Source: Chlamydiota bacterium (GTDB lineage Bacteria > Chlamydiota > Chlamydiia > Chlamydiales > Parachlamydiaceae). From it: a stretch of DNA of 34,803 bases. Below are positions 8,098 to 15,684 of this stretch, one piece after another. A program made the translations under genes and the position numbers. The notes under the pieces were generated by a model. The model worked only from the letters and a program-made list of their open reading frames with translations, did not search any database and had not been told where the DNA came from. Numbering within the stretch: position 1 is the first letter of the stretch; each line of letters opens with the position of its first letter. The stretch lies in contig JABDDS010000015.1 of assembly GCA_013287465.1 (NCBI GenBank), positions 1 to 34,803 on the forward strand. Reading direction: 5' to 3'.

Positions 8098-8231
8098 GTT
8101 TCAACATATTTTCATTGCTACGCGAAGCGTTTGGAGTGCGAAAGTCCTCTTTCGCTTTGTTATTTAAGGTAAAGCGAAAGAGGGCTTTCGCACTCCAAAC
8201 GCTTCGCGTAGCAATGAAAATATGTTGAAAC
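8098..8231. repeat. Long near-perfect palindrome, family R1, long copy
   Basis: 61-bp arms with one mismatch around a 12-base loop (GTTATTTAAGGT). The inner 41 bp of each arm and the loop are the same, apart from one base, as the copy at 26294-26387. Here 20 further bp on each side extend the pairing (GTTTCAACATATTTTCATTG). It may act as a terminator in both directions. Confidence 0.95.
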
Positions 8232-8246
8232 GCAACAATTTTATTC

Positions 8247-8275
8247 TTGCTAAAAAAATATAATTTATATACAAT
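8247..8275 (+). promoter_or_regulatory. Promoter of the His-rich ORF and racemase-symporter genes
   Basis: TTGCTA (8247-8252), a 17-bp A/T spacer, and TACAAT (8270-8275), 48 bp before the small ORF at 8323 and just beyond the R1 palindrome. Confidence 0.55.
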
Positions 8276-8322
8276 GGGGTTATCTTGGCTAATTTTTGTC
8301 CAAGTAAAACCGGAGTAATCAC

Positions 8323-8454
8323 ATGAAGACTAAACAGCTTGATTATGAAGCGCAGTCTTGCCTAGCGCCGTCCAATTGTCGTTCTAATCTTTTGTCTCTT
8401 TTTGTTTCTTCTATCCATCATTCTTCCCATCATCACGAGCATCCAGCTCAGTAA
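8323..8454 (+). CDS. Short His-rich ORF, possible leader peptide
   Basis: 43 residues. CGGAG lies 7 bases before the ATG and a good promoter lies upstream. Six of the last twelve residues are His (IHHSSHHHEHPAQ). It precedes the racemase-symporter genes by 151 bp with no intervening terminator I can defend. Two readings fit: a leader peptide whose translation senses charged tRNA-His, or a small metal-binding peptide. GAATTAG soon after the stop can pair with either of two CTAATTC copies (about 8529-8546), a possible switch, but the stems are weak. No homologue is known to me. Confidence 0.45.
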   Translation: MKTKQLDYEAQSCLAPSNCRSNLLSLFVSSIHHSSHHHEHPAQ

Positions 8455-8605
8455 TTGTTCCCTTTTGAATTTTTATCATTTTGATTTTTTGAATTAGTTT
8501 TAATCGTTAGGCATTTTGTGTCTTTTGTCTAATTCTATCTAATTCATAATCAGTGATTTGTATTGAAATAATTTATTTGATTTAAACGAAAAATAAGGAT
8601 TTTCT

Positions 8606-9274
8606 ATGAAACCAAAACCTATAGGAATTGTGGGTGGAGCTGGTCCTTTAGCGGGTGCTTCACTTCTCGAACGGGTGCTCTCTATTTCTGGAAGCACCTA
8701 TGGCTGCTGCAAAGATGCCGATTTTCCCAAAGTATTGCTGCTGAGCTTTCCGTTTTCGGAAATGTTATCTCCCGAGACGAATGCAACGCAGTTGCGAACG
8801 GAATTGAAGGGTTGTCTAAATCAATTGCGCAAAAATGGTGCTGCCGTATTAGCAATTGCTTGCAACACGTTACACGCATTTTTAGAAGAAGATGAGATCG
8901 ATTTAGTCCACCTTCCAAAAACAGTTGCCATGGAAATACCAGAGGCCGAAGTCCCATTAGTTCTGTGTACGACAACATCAATGCAGTTTGGATTGCACAA
9001 GCAATTTTTTCCCTGTGTCTATCCTGACCCTGATACGCAAATGCAGATCGATAAAATTATTGGACAGATTCTAAAAGGAACTGATCAACAGATTATCATC
9101 GATGCATTGCTAAAAATTATTAGCGTCCAAACAAACACTACGGTGGTTTTAGGGTGTACCGAACTATCGCTTTTTACAAGGTATCTAGCGCCATGTAACA
9201 AATTGATCGTCGATCCATTAGAAATAGCTGCTAATAAAATAGTGGAAAAAAGTTTTTTCAATAGGAGATTGTAA
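8606..9274 (+). CDS. Aspartate/glutamate racemase family protein
   Basis: 222 residues. GIVGGAGPLAGAS at the N-terminus is the family's phosphate/carboxylate loop; the two catalytic Cys lie at 86 (IACNTLHAF) and 184 (VVLGCTELSL), as in PLP-independent Asp/Glu racemases of the RacX/YgeA type. The likely reaction is interconversion of L- and D-amino acids; the exact substrate is unknown. D-Glu is needed for peptidoglycan, which chlamydiae make in small amounts, so a cell-wall link is possible. AAGGA precedes the ATG. The stop overlaps the next start as TAATG, so it is in an operon with the two following genes. Confidence 0.85.
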   Translation: MKPKPIGIVGGAGPLAGASLLERVLSISGSTYGCCKDADFPKVLLLSFPFSEMLSPETNATQLRTELKGCLNQLRKNGAAVLAIACNTLHAFLEEDEIDLVHLPKTVAMEIPEAEVPLVLCTTTSMQFGLHKQFFPCVYPDPDTQMQIDKIIGQILKGTDQQIIIDALLKIISVQTNTTVVLGCTELSLFTRYLAPCNKLIVDPLEIAANKIVEKSFFNRRL

Positions 9275-9585
9275 TGTCTTATATTAAGGATATTGAAAAA
9301 ATGCTTCAATGCGATTTTGGAGAGGCATTATCGGAAGTGAAAATAAATATCACCTTTCGATTCTTTGAATATGAAAAACCTAATACAAAAGCAAGACCTT
9401 ATATCGATAAAAAAAAAGGTGCTCCAAAAGTAGAAGCAAGGGAAATTGTCTCTTATTTTGATTATTTATCAAAAAAACCACCTCCACGATTACAACAGTG
9501 TCTACAAATACAACAGCCCTCAAAGGTTTCTCGGGAGCCTTTTATTCCCAGAGACATTATTCACAACTTAAACGGATGGTACTAA
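9274..9585 (+). CDS. Hypothetical protein, 103 residues
   Basis: Not recognised. A basic, polar protein without signal peptide or membrane segment; the C-terminal part is Pro- and Gln-rich and ends NLNGWY. The start overlaps the racemase stop by one base (TAATG) and the stop is one base before the symporter start, so it is translated as part of the same operon. That tight packing, more than the sequence, argues that it is real. Confidence 0.6.
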   Translation: MSYIKDIEKMLQCDFGEALSEVKINITFRFFEYEKPNTKARPYIDKKKGAPKVEAREIVSYFDYLSKKPPPRLQQCLQIQQPSKVSREPFIPRDIIHNLNGWY

Positions 9586-9586
9586 A

Positions 9587-10945
9587 ATGAATATTTCAAT
9601 ATTTATTGCATTGTTATTTGTTCTTCAGATCTTTTATTGGGTTGTTGGACGCTATGCATCGAAAAACTTAAATACAAAAGAAGATTACTTCTTGGCGGGG
9701 AAAGGCGTTCGGCTTTTCCCTTTAATGATGACCTTTCTTGCTACTCAGGTTGGGGGTGGGATCATTCTTGGAGCTGCAGATGAAGCTTATCTATTTGGAT
9801 GGCCTGTTCTTCTTTATCCTCTTGGAGCTGCTTTAGGATTGATTCTTCTCGGAGCCGGTGTTGGACGTCGATTGGCTCAATTTCAAGTCTCTACTGTAGC
9901 TCAAATTTTTGAAGTTGTCTACCAATCGACGATGCTGAAGAAAATAGCGTCTACCTTGTCGATTATTTCATTATTTATGATTCTTGTAGCGCAGATTATT
10001 GCCTCAAATAAGTTTTTGATTAGTTTGGGATTGAGCAATACCCCTCTATTCATTGCTTTCTGGGCTATTGTCATCATCTATACGGCACAGGGAGGATTAA
10101 AGGCTGTGATCTCTACAGATATGGTACAAGCCGGATTTTTTTCTATTGTGTTTCTTGTATGCTTTGGTTGTGTCCTTTATTCGGATCCATCAATTGCATT
10201 AATTGAAATACCTCGATTAGAAGATTTCACGAATGTCTCCTCAAAGTTATCTGGGTGGCTTTTAATGCCCTTGTTATTTATGGTGATTGAACAGGACATG
10301 GGGCAACGCTGCTTTGCAGGGGCCTCTCCACGCATCGTGTCACAAGCAGCCCTGTTGGCTGGCATTGGTACGATGATCATTTGCATTGTTCCAGTCTTTT
10401 TTGGTTCTTTGGCCAGTGCTACAGGACTAGAAGTTCCCGCAGGAGGAAGCGTCCTGATGGCTATAATTGCAAAAACGACAAGCCCATGGATGAGTGCTCT
10501 AGTGGGATGTGCAGTTTTAGCTGCAATTATTTCTACTGCTACGTCGCTCATCAATGCGATTAGCTCGAATATCTCTAATGATTTTCAGCTATCTTTTTTA
10601 AAGCAAGTCAGTGCGATGAGTGTCGTTCGAGGGATAACTTGCATCATTTCAATTGGAGCCATATTTTTTGCATTCTATTTTGATAATATCGTCGACTTAT
10701 TGATTCAAAGTTATGAACTTTCGGTAAGTTGCCTTTTTGTCCCGGTGGTCATTGCTTTATTTAAAAAGGAAGGGAATTTCTTTGGAGCATTACTGTCTAT
10801 TGTCTTTGGAGCAATAGGGTTTTGTTTATTTAGGATGGTGGCCATTGAATTTCCGAAAGAGATCGCAAGTATTTTGTTATCTTTGGTTGGGTATGGTTGT
10901 GGATGGACCATCGCCTATTATCAAAGTGAACGGCAATTGGCTTAG
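9587..10945 (+). CDS. Sodium:solute symporter (SSS family)
   Basis: 452 residues with about 12 to 13 hydrophobic segments. Typical SSS features: TKEDYFLAGKGVRLFPLMMT near the N-terminus, an unwound TM1 region (ATQVGGGIILGAADEAY), YTAQGGLKAVISTDMVQ in the middle, and IEQDMGQRCFAG followed by ISTATSLINAISSNISND. It should take up an organic solute with Na+ across the inner membrane; the closest classes carry amino acids, pantothenate or proline, and the substrate is not readable here. Third gene of the operon starting with the racemase, suggesting an amino acid or derivative. Confidence 0.85.
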   Translation: MNISIFIALLFVLQIFYWVVGRYASKNLNTKEDYFLAGKGVRLFPLMMTFLATQVGGGIILGAADEAYLFGWPVLLYPLGAALGLILLGAGVGRRLAQFQVSTVAQIFEVVYQSTMLKKIASTLSIISLFMILVAQIIASNKFLISLGLSNTPLFIAFWAIVIIYTAQGGLKAVISTDMVQAGFFSIVFLVCFGCVLYSDPSIALIEIPRLEDFTNVSSKLSGWLLMPLLFMVIEQDMGQRCFAGASPRIVSQAALLAGIGTMIICIVPVFFGSLASATGLEVPAGGSVLMAIIAKTTSPWMSALVGCAVLAAIISTATSLINAISSNISNDFQLSFLKQVSAMSVVRGITCIISIGAIFFAFYFDNIVDLLIQSYELSVSCLFVPVVIALFKKEGNFFGALLSIVFGAIGFCLFRMVAIEFPKEIASILLSLVGYGCGWTIAYYQSERQLA

Positions 10946-10960
10946 AAAACGCAATATAGA

Positions 10961-11128
10961 TTTAAACGCAAAGACGCAAAGGCGCAAAGAGGGGCAACCT
11001 TCGGCTACTTTTGATCGCTGTCCATAGAAAAAAACGAGAACAGGATCATTTATATCCTGTTCTCGTTTTTTTCTATGGACAGCAATCCCTTTTTCCTATC
11101 TTTGCGCCTTTGCGTCTTTGCGTTTAAA
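10961..11128. repeat. Two-layer palindrome between convergent genes
   Basis: Outer arms: TTTAAACGCAAAGACGCAAA at 10961 and its complement ending at 11128. The inner layer (11017-11083) is a perfect 30-bp stem; the two layers are separated by unpaired stretches. The outer layer uses the (A/G)CGCAAAG units seen around other composite repeats in this window. Confidence 0.9.
11017..11083. terminator. Bidirectional terminator-like hairpin
   Basis: A perfect 30-bp stem with a 7-base loop (CATTTAT), with A7/T7 tracts inside the arms, placed between the convergent symporter and ABC exporter genes. The T-run lies inside the stem rather than after it, so strict Rho-independent action is not certain. 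Confidence 0.55.
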
Positions 11129-11150
11129 CCTATTCAGGGGGAGTTAGGCC

Positions 11151-12950
11151 TTAGTCTTCTTCTCCTTCCTGTTCTTCATCTTCGTCGGTTGGGTCGTTAA
11201 GGAAGCCACCTGCTTGCATTTCCCAGAGCTTGGCGTAGTGGCCGTTTAAATCTAATAGCTGTGCATGCGTCCCATCTTCAATGACTTTTCCTTCGCTGAA
11301 GACAAGGATGCGGTCCATGTGAAAGAGCGTGGAGAGGCGGTGAGCAATCACGAGTGTCGTCCTGCCCTCCATCAAAAGTGTTAGGCTTTCTTGAATGTAG
11401 TTCTCTGTTACGGAATCGAGGGAAGAGGTTGCTTCATCTAGGATTAAAATAGGGGCATTTTTTAGAATCGCCCTTGCAATTGCAATCCGCTGCCGCTGTC
11501 CGCCCGACAATTTGACCCCTCGTTCGCCGACGAGAGATTGATACCCTTCTTGCAATTTTTCGACGAATTCGTGGCAATGGGCTTTTTTAGAGCATGCAAT
11601 AATCTCTTCCTCACTTGCATTGAGGCGTCCATATCCAATATTTTCAGCAAGCGAACGGTGAAAAAGAACAGGGTCCTGTGGAATCATCGCAATTTGGTTT
11701 CTGAGAGATTCTTGTGTGACCGTTTTGATATCTTGATCATCGATTAATATTTGGCCTGAATTGACATCAAAAAAACGGAGGATGAGGTTGACAAAAGTGC
11801 TTTTACCGCTGCCTGAAAAACCGACTAACCCCACCTTTTCGCCAGGGTTAATGGTGATCGATTTATTCGTGAATACCTTTTGTCCTTTTTTGTATTGAAA
11901 ATTCACTTTATCAAAGACGATTTTTCCTGCAGAAACCTGCAGAGGCTTAGCATCAGGGCTATCTACGATTTCATGTTTGGGCGATACGATGGAAAGGGCC
12001 TGTTTGCAGGTTCCGACTTCATCGGAAAATGGAACAAGCTGGAGGGCGAGAGAATAGAATCCTTCGATCAGGAACATTGTCAAGGTGAGGATTAAGGCAA
12101 AATCACCCACGGTGATATTGTTTTCTGAACGCTGATAGATCAGAAGCGACATCATGATGATATCTAGGGAAATAATTGAAGCTTCATAAAAGCACTTAAC
12201 TTTAAGAAGGTACCATAGTTGGTCTCGGTCTTTTGAAGCTGCCACCTCTAAATATCTGCGTAGATATCTGCTTTCGTATCCCTCTCGAGCGAATAATTTG
12301 ACATTTAAGATATTTCCAATGCTATCGACTACTTTCCCAACAACGGTACTACGAGATTCTGAATAGGCTTCAGAGTATTTTTGGGCTTTTTTAAATGTGA
12401 TGGTGCAGGCTAACAAGAAAATTGTACTCCAACTGACTAACACCAAGGCAAAATAAGGATGCACCAGGAACATGGTGATGCTGCCGATAACAAGCGCGAG
12501 GAGGCGTGAAAGAAAATAATCAAATAAATGGCTAATAACGCTGATGGCACCTTTTGCCATGTCGTTGATTTTGTTGCCGAGACTACCGGCAAAATTGTGT
12601 TGAAAATAACTGTAGGAGTGTTTTTCTACATAAGAAAACATCTCTTCAATGATTTCTATTTTCATTTTAGGGAAAGCTTTAAGATAGAGCCAATCATAAA
12701 AACGAAAAACAGTTCCTATAATACATCCTAAGCTCACATACAAGACGGCAGGAAAGATCACTAGAGAAAATAACGATCCTGTATTGTCCCAGCTTGAAAC
12801 CCGGTCAATGACGAGTTTCATTGCATAAGGCACAAGAGAAGTATTCGTAGCCCAAGCGATAGCAACAAAGATGAAGCCCAAGCAGTAGAGGGGATATCTT
12901 TTAGCGAAGTACCATAAAAATTTAGGTAGAGTGGTAGGGATAGGTGACAT
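11151..12950 (-). CDS. ABC exporter, fused membrane and ATPase domains
   Basis: 599 residues. About six membrane helices in the first 310 residues, then an ATPase with Walker A GFSGSGKST (377-385), Q-loop Gln425, signature LSGGQ (481-485), Walker B ILILDE (501-506) and switch His537. This is the homodimeric exporter layout (MsbA or multidrug type). The C-terminus is a strongly acidic tail (DPTDEDEEQEGEED). The start at 12950 is chosen because AAGGA lies 6 bases before it; the longer frame runs into the repeat region upstream. Substrate unknown: lipid, peptide or drug. It ends about 23 bp from the 10961-11128 palindrome. Confidence 0.9.
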   Translation of the reverse strand: MSPIPTTLPKFLWYFAKRYPLYCLGFIFVAIAWATNTSLVPYAMKLVIDRVSSWDNTGSLFSLVIFPAVLYVSLGCIIGTVFRFYDWLYLKAFPKMKIEIIEEMFSYVEKHSYSYFQHNFAGSLGNKINDMAKGAISVISHLFDYFLSRLLALVIGSITMFLVHPYFALVLVSWSTIFLLACTITFKKAQKYSEAYSESRSTVVGKVVDSIGNILNVKLFAREGYESRYLRRYLEVAASKDRDQLWYLLKVKCFYEASIISLDIIMMSLLIYQRSENNITVGDFALILTLTMFLIEGFYSLALQLVPFSDEVGTCKQALSIVSPKHEIVDSPDAKPLQVSAGKIVFDKVNFQYKKGQKVFTNKSITINPGEKVGLVGFSGSGKSTFVNLILRFFDVNSGQILIDDQDIKTVTQESLRNQIAMIPQDPVLFHRSLAENIGYGRLNASEEEIIACSKKAHCHEFVEKLQEGYQSLVGERGVKLSGGQRQRIAIARAILKNAPILILDEATSSLDSVTENYIQESLTLLMEGRTTLVIAHRLSTLFHMDRILVFSEGKVIEDGTHAQLLDLNGHYAKLWEMQAGGFLNDPTDEDEEQEGEED

Positions 12951-12975
12951 ATTTTCCTTTTTGTGCCCGTGCCTG

Positions 12976-13637
12976 TGTGCGCATCCTATTACCCATAAGT
13001 CCATTTTTCTGTTTTAGCATATACCAAAAGCAAATAACAACTATGTACCTATGCATGAGTAAGGTTTTAACGCAAAGGCGCAAAGCCTTCGGCTCTGAAC
13101 AGTTAGTGAAATTGTTAAATGATTGCTTCGCAAGCTCAGCAATCAATTTATTCTTCTAAATGGGGCCCCTGGGGCCCCATTTAGAATGGTTTCTTTTTAA
13201 GATCCGAGCTTGCGAGGAACTTAAAAAGTGTAACATCAAATAATTCCCTCTTACTCTAAAGGAACCGAAGGCTTTGTGTCTTTGCGCCTTTGCGTTAAAA
13301 TCTTACCTATGCATAGCAGTATGGTTTTTTTATACTTATGCACAGCTGTAAAATAGCTGTACGCCTAATTTAAAAACTTATGGGTAATAGGATGCGTGTG
13401 CGTGCCGGTTCCTAATCCGATTCGTGCCTGTGCCCATGCCCGATTACTTCATTTTCAACATAATGTGAATTTTTTAAAAGAAATTTCTTAGAAATTACAG
13501 AGGTTCGGGCGCGGGCACGCACACGCATCCTATTACCCATAAGTCTTTAAATTAAGTGCATAGTTACATAGTAGCCACTTACTTTTAATTTATGCTAAAA
13601 CAGGAAAAATGGATTTATGGGTAATAGGATGCGCACA
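12976..13637. repeat. Composite of nested palindromes
   Basis: Several palindromes lie inside one another. Outer arms: GTGCGCATCCTATTACCCAT at 12977 and its near-complement ending at about 13637, running about 40 bp each. A second pair with the same GCATCCTATTACCCATAAG unit is at about 13380-13410 and 13515-13545. A third pair carries AACGCAAAGGCGCAAAGCC (13068) and its complement ending about 13296. The shared hairpin core (13121-13228) lies innermost. No gene is seen in this 724-bp gap. Confidence 0.85.
13121..13228. repeat. Hairpin core repeat, copy 1
   Basis: Three hairpins in a row. H1: GATTGCT...AGCAATC with loop TCGCAAGCTC. H2: a perfect stem TTCTAAATGGGGCCCC plus complement around a single T. 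H3: AAGATCC...GGAACTT with loop GAGCTTGCGA. The loops of H1 and H3 are exact reverse complements, so they can kiss, or open into an outer stem. Copies 2 and 3 are at 22090-22195 and, inverted, 31955-32050. Confidence 0.85.
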
Positions 13638-13674
13638 TGGGGACGGGCACGAAATGGATTAGGGGCGGGCATGG

Positions 13675-14253
13675 TTACGATATCTCTATATCAAGGCATT
13701 TTAAGAGATTGATTGCCTCGGGAAATGAAAATTTTGCTTTTTTGAGATTGTTTGCTTGAAGATCGATGATGTAATTTTTTGCATTTCTAAAATCAGATTT
13801 TGTTAAATCACATCGATGGAAGATGGTTCCAGCTAAATCGGTGTCCGTGAAATCAGTCTCAACGAGTTCTGTATTTGCAAAGTAAACTTCCTTGATCCTG
13901 GAGCCTTTAAAGGAGATTTTTTTTAGTTTTAAATCGGTAAAATTACAGGTTTGCAGAATGCTTTTAATGAATTTAATGTGAATGAATTTTTCACATTTAT
14001 AAAAATCAACACCGACGATTTTGCATTCTTCAAAAGTGGTATCCTGCAGTTTAGATCCTGTTAGATTGATAAGACTAAGATTGCAATTTTTGAACTGACA
14101 ATCACACAACTCAGCGCCTTGCCAATCGCTTTCGGTAAAATTGCACTGTTCAAATACAACATGATTGAAAATGCTTTTCTTTAGGTTTATCTCTTTGGCG
14201 TTAAGCGATTTAAAAGTTTCATCTTCATAGGAAGTATTCGGTGCTAATGTCAT
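13675..14253 (-). CDS. Pentapeptide-repeat protein
   Basis: 192 residues with repeats of the A(D/N)LxX type from about residue 20 to 160 (CNFTESDWQGAEL, CNLSLINLTGSKL, TDFTDTDLAGTIF, CDLTKSDFRNAKN), which fold into a right-handed quadrilateral beta-helix. The C-terminus (AKFSFPEAINLLKCLDIEI) is the tail common to YjbI-like members. Some relatives (Qnr, MfpA) protect gyrase from quinolones, but most have no known role; I see no basis for calling this Qnr. AAAGG lies six bases before the ATG. No signal peptide. Downstream of the TylF-type gene with an inverted repeat between. Confidence 0.85.
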   Translation of the reverse strand: MTLAPNTSYEDETFKSLNAKEINLKKSIFNHVVFEQCNFTESDWQGAELCDCQFKNCNLSLINLTGSKLQDTTFEECKIVGVDFYKCEKFIHIKFIKSILQTCNFTDLKLKKISFKGSRIKEVYFANTELVETDFTDTDLAGTIFHRCDLTKSDFRNAKNYIIDLQANNLKKAKFSFPEAINLLKCLDIEIS

Positions 14254-14269
14254 GATGACCTTTCTTTAT

Positions 14270-14327
14270 GCGATGTGCAAGTGATTCTATCACCGTATTC
14301 GCGGCGATAGAAACACTTACACATCGC
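14270..14327. repeat. Intercistronic inverted repeat
   Basis: GCGATGTGCAAGTGATTCTA and a near-complement ending at 14327, around a loop with CGTATTCGCG, fill the gap between two minus-strand genes. No T-run follows on the minus strand, so it may protect or process the mRNA rather than terminate it. Confidence 0.7.
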
Positions 14328-14332
14328 GTCAA

Positions 14333-15184
14333 TTAAATATCATTCATTTTTTGCCAATAAGAGCCCATTCCATCAATATCAAGAATTGGTTCGCTAATGT
14401 TATGTAAAGCTCTATAATCGTGAACCGCTCGAGCACAAGCCTCGATACACCAGTAATCATCTATGATAATATAACCACCAACAGATAATTTAGGATATAG
14501 ATTGACAAGTGCATCCATCGTCGATTCATACATATCTCCGTCAAGTCTAAGTAGAGCAAGCTGTTGAATGGGGGCTGATGGCAGGGTATCCTTAAAAAGA
14601 CCTCTGAGAAAAATGACTTGATTGTCCAAAAGACCATATTTTTGAAAGTTGGCTTGTACTTGTTCCAAAGGGACTGCGAGTATCGAAAATGAAGATAGGT
14701 CTATATCTTTTGGGTATTTTCTTCTATTGGGAGGAGGGAGTCCAGCAAAAGAATCAGCCACCCACACATGCCGCGTTTCATCATTATATGCTTTTAGAAT
14801 AGCCCTCATAAGGATTGTAGTCCCCCCTCTCCAAACTCCTGTTTCAATAAGATCTCCAGGAATATTATTTTCAAGGATATCCTTTAAACAAGCATGAACG
14901 TTATTTAATCTTTTTACTCCAATCATTGTATGAGCAATGTTAGGCCAATCTAAACCACCCTCGCGTAAAGTTGCACTATAAGAACCTTGAACACCTATAC
15001 GGCTGTCTATAGCTGCGTCTTCGTAAATTGTATTTGCTACAGTTTTCTTTATTAGATCAATGTAGAGCTCTTTAGGGTCGTTAGATAATGTCGACGCAGT
15101 ATTCGTGTACACGATGTCTGTAAATCCGCAAGTGCTGAAGCACATGGATGCACACGAGAGGATGATGAGATATAATTTCATCAT
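14333..15184 (-). CDS. Exported TylF-type O-methyltransferase
   Basis: 283 residues. After a signal peptide (MMKLYLIILSCASMCFSTCG, first 20 residues), the protein matches the TylF/macrocin O-methyltransferase family: GDLIETGVWRGGTTIL (110-125) is the SAM-binding loop, VWVADSFAGLPPP (140-152) follows, and RLDGD (213-217) with IDDY (241-244) give the acidic metal and SAM contacts. In other bacteria such enzymes methylate sugar hydroxyls of macrolides or glycans. An exported SAM enzyme is unusual and matches the other exported transferases further on. AGGAG lies before the double ATG. The Cys residues in the leader make a lipoprotein possible, but no clean lipobox is visible. Confidence 0.8.
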   Translation of the reverse strand: MMKLYLIILSCASMCFSTCGFTDIVYTNTASTLSNDPKELYIDLIKKTVANTIYEDAAIDSRIGVQGSYSATLREGGLDWPNIAHTMIGVKRLNNVHACLKDILENNIPGDLIETGVWRGGTTILMRAILKAYNDETRHVWVADSFAGLPPPNRRKYPKDIDLSSFSILAVPLEQVQANFQKYGLLDNQVIFLRGLFKDTLPSAPIQQLALLRLDGDMYESTMDALVNLYPKLSVGGYIIIDDYWCIEACARAVHDYRALHNISEPILDIDGMGSYWQKMNDI

Positions 15185-15246
15185 TTTTTACTCCTATTCA
15201 TTTATTGGTTAAAGGCACAGCGGGAATGGCTCCAGCATAGCTCTTA

Positions 15247-15275
15247 TTGCAAAGAAAGAGACTTGGCAGTAGAAT
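15247..15275 (+). promoter_or_regulatory. Promoter of csaA
   Basis: TTGCAA, a 17-bp spacer and TAGAAT (15270-15275), about 70 bp before the csaA start, in the divergent gap with the methyltransferase gene. Confidence 0.55.
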
Positions 15276-15345
15276 ATCCCAGTAGACAATTAATAACAAT
15301 AGAGTCCAGCAACGGCTTTTAAGGGATAGAATTTAAGAGGTACAA

Positions 15346-15684
15346 ATGACGATCATATCATATGAGGATTTTGAGCGCGTCGATTTGCGTTCTGGAACGA
15401 TTGTAAAGGCAGAGCTGTTTCCAAAGGCCAGAAAGCCAGCTTTTAAGATATGGGCTGACTTTGGTAGTGAAATAGGTGTTTTACAGACCTCTGCACAAGT
15501 GACAGTGCATTATACTCCCGAATCATTGGTCGGTTTGTCGATTGTTGGCTGTGTTAACTTAGGTGAAAAGAATATTGCAGGATTTCTCTCCCAATTTTTA
15601 TTGGTGGGATTCTCAGATGATAATGGCGCAATCTGCCTCGTTACAGTTAATCCAAAAGTCCCAAATGGAAAAAAGTTGCATTAG
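15346..15684 (+). CDS. csaA: CsaA-like tRNA-binding/chaperone protein
   Basis: 112 residues, the usual CsaA length. FERVDLRSGTIVKAELFPKA near the start and QTSAQVTVHY, VNLGEKNIAGFLSQFLLVGF and PNGKKL towards the end match the EMAP-II/tRNA-binding OB fold of CsaA, a homodimer that acts as a chaperone for exported proteins in Bacillus and can bind tRNA. Relevant here because many neighbours carry signal peptides (inference only). AGAGG lies five bases before the ATG. Its stop overlaps the convergent hemH stop by 4 bp (TTAG). Confidence 0.85.
   Translation: MTIISYEDFERVDLRSGTIVKAELFPKARKPAFKIWADFGSEIGVLQTSAQVTVHYTPESLVGLSIVGCVNLGEKNIAGFLSQFLLVGFSDDNGAICLVTVNPKVPNGKKLH

Noticed and set aside
7949-8167. 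72-residue ORF over the R1 palindrome
   Set aside because: Its second half is palindrome sequence and no ribosome-binding site is seen.
12951-13004. Longer start for the ABC exporter
   Set aside because: The extra residues are encoded by repeat DNA; 12950 has AAGGA at the right distance.
13675-14253. Pentapeptide protein as a Qnr quinolone-resistance gene
   Set aside because: The tail is the common YjbI-like type and the repeat family is broad; nothing specific to Qnr is seen.
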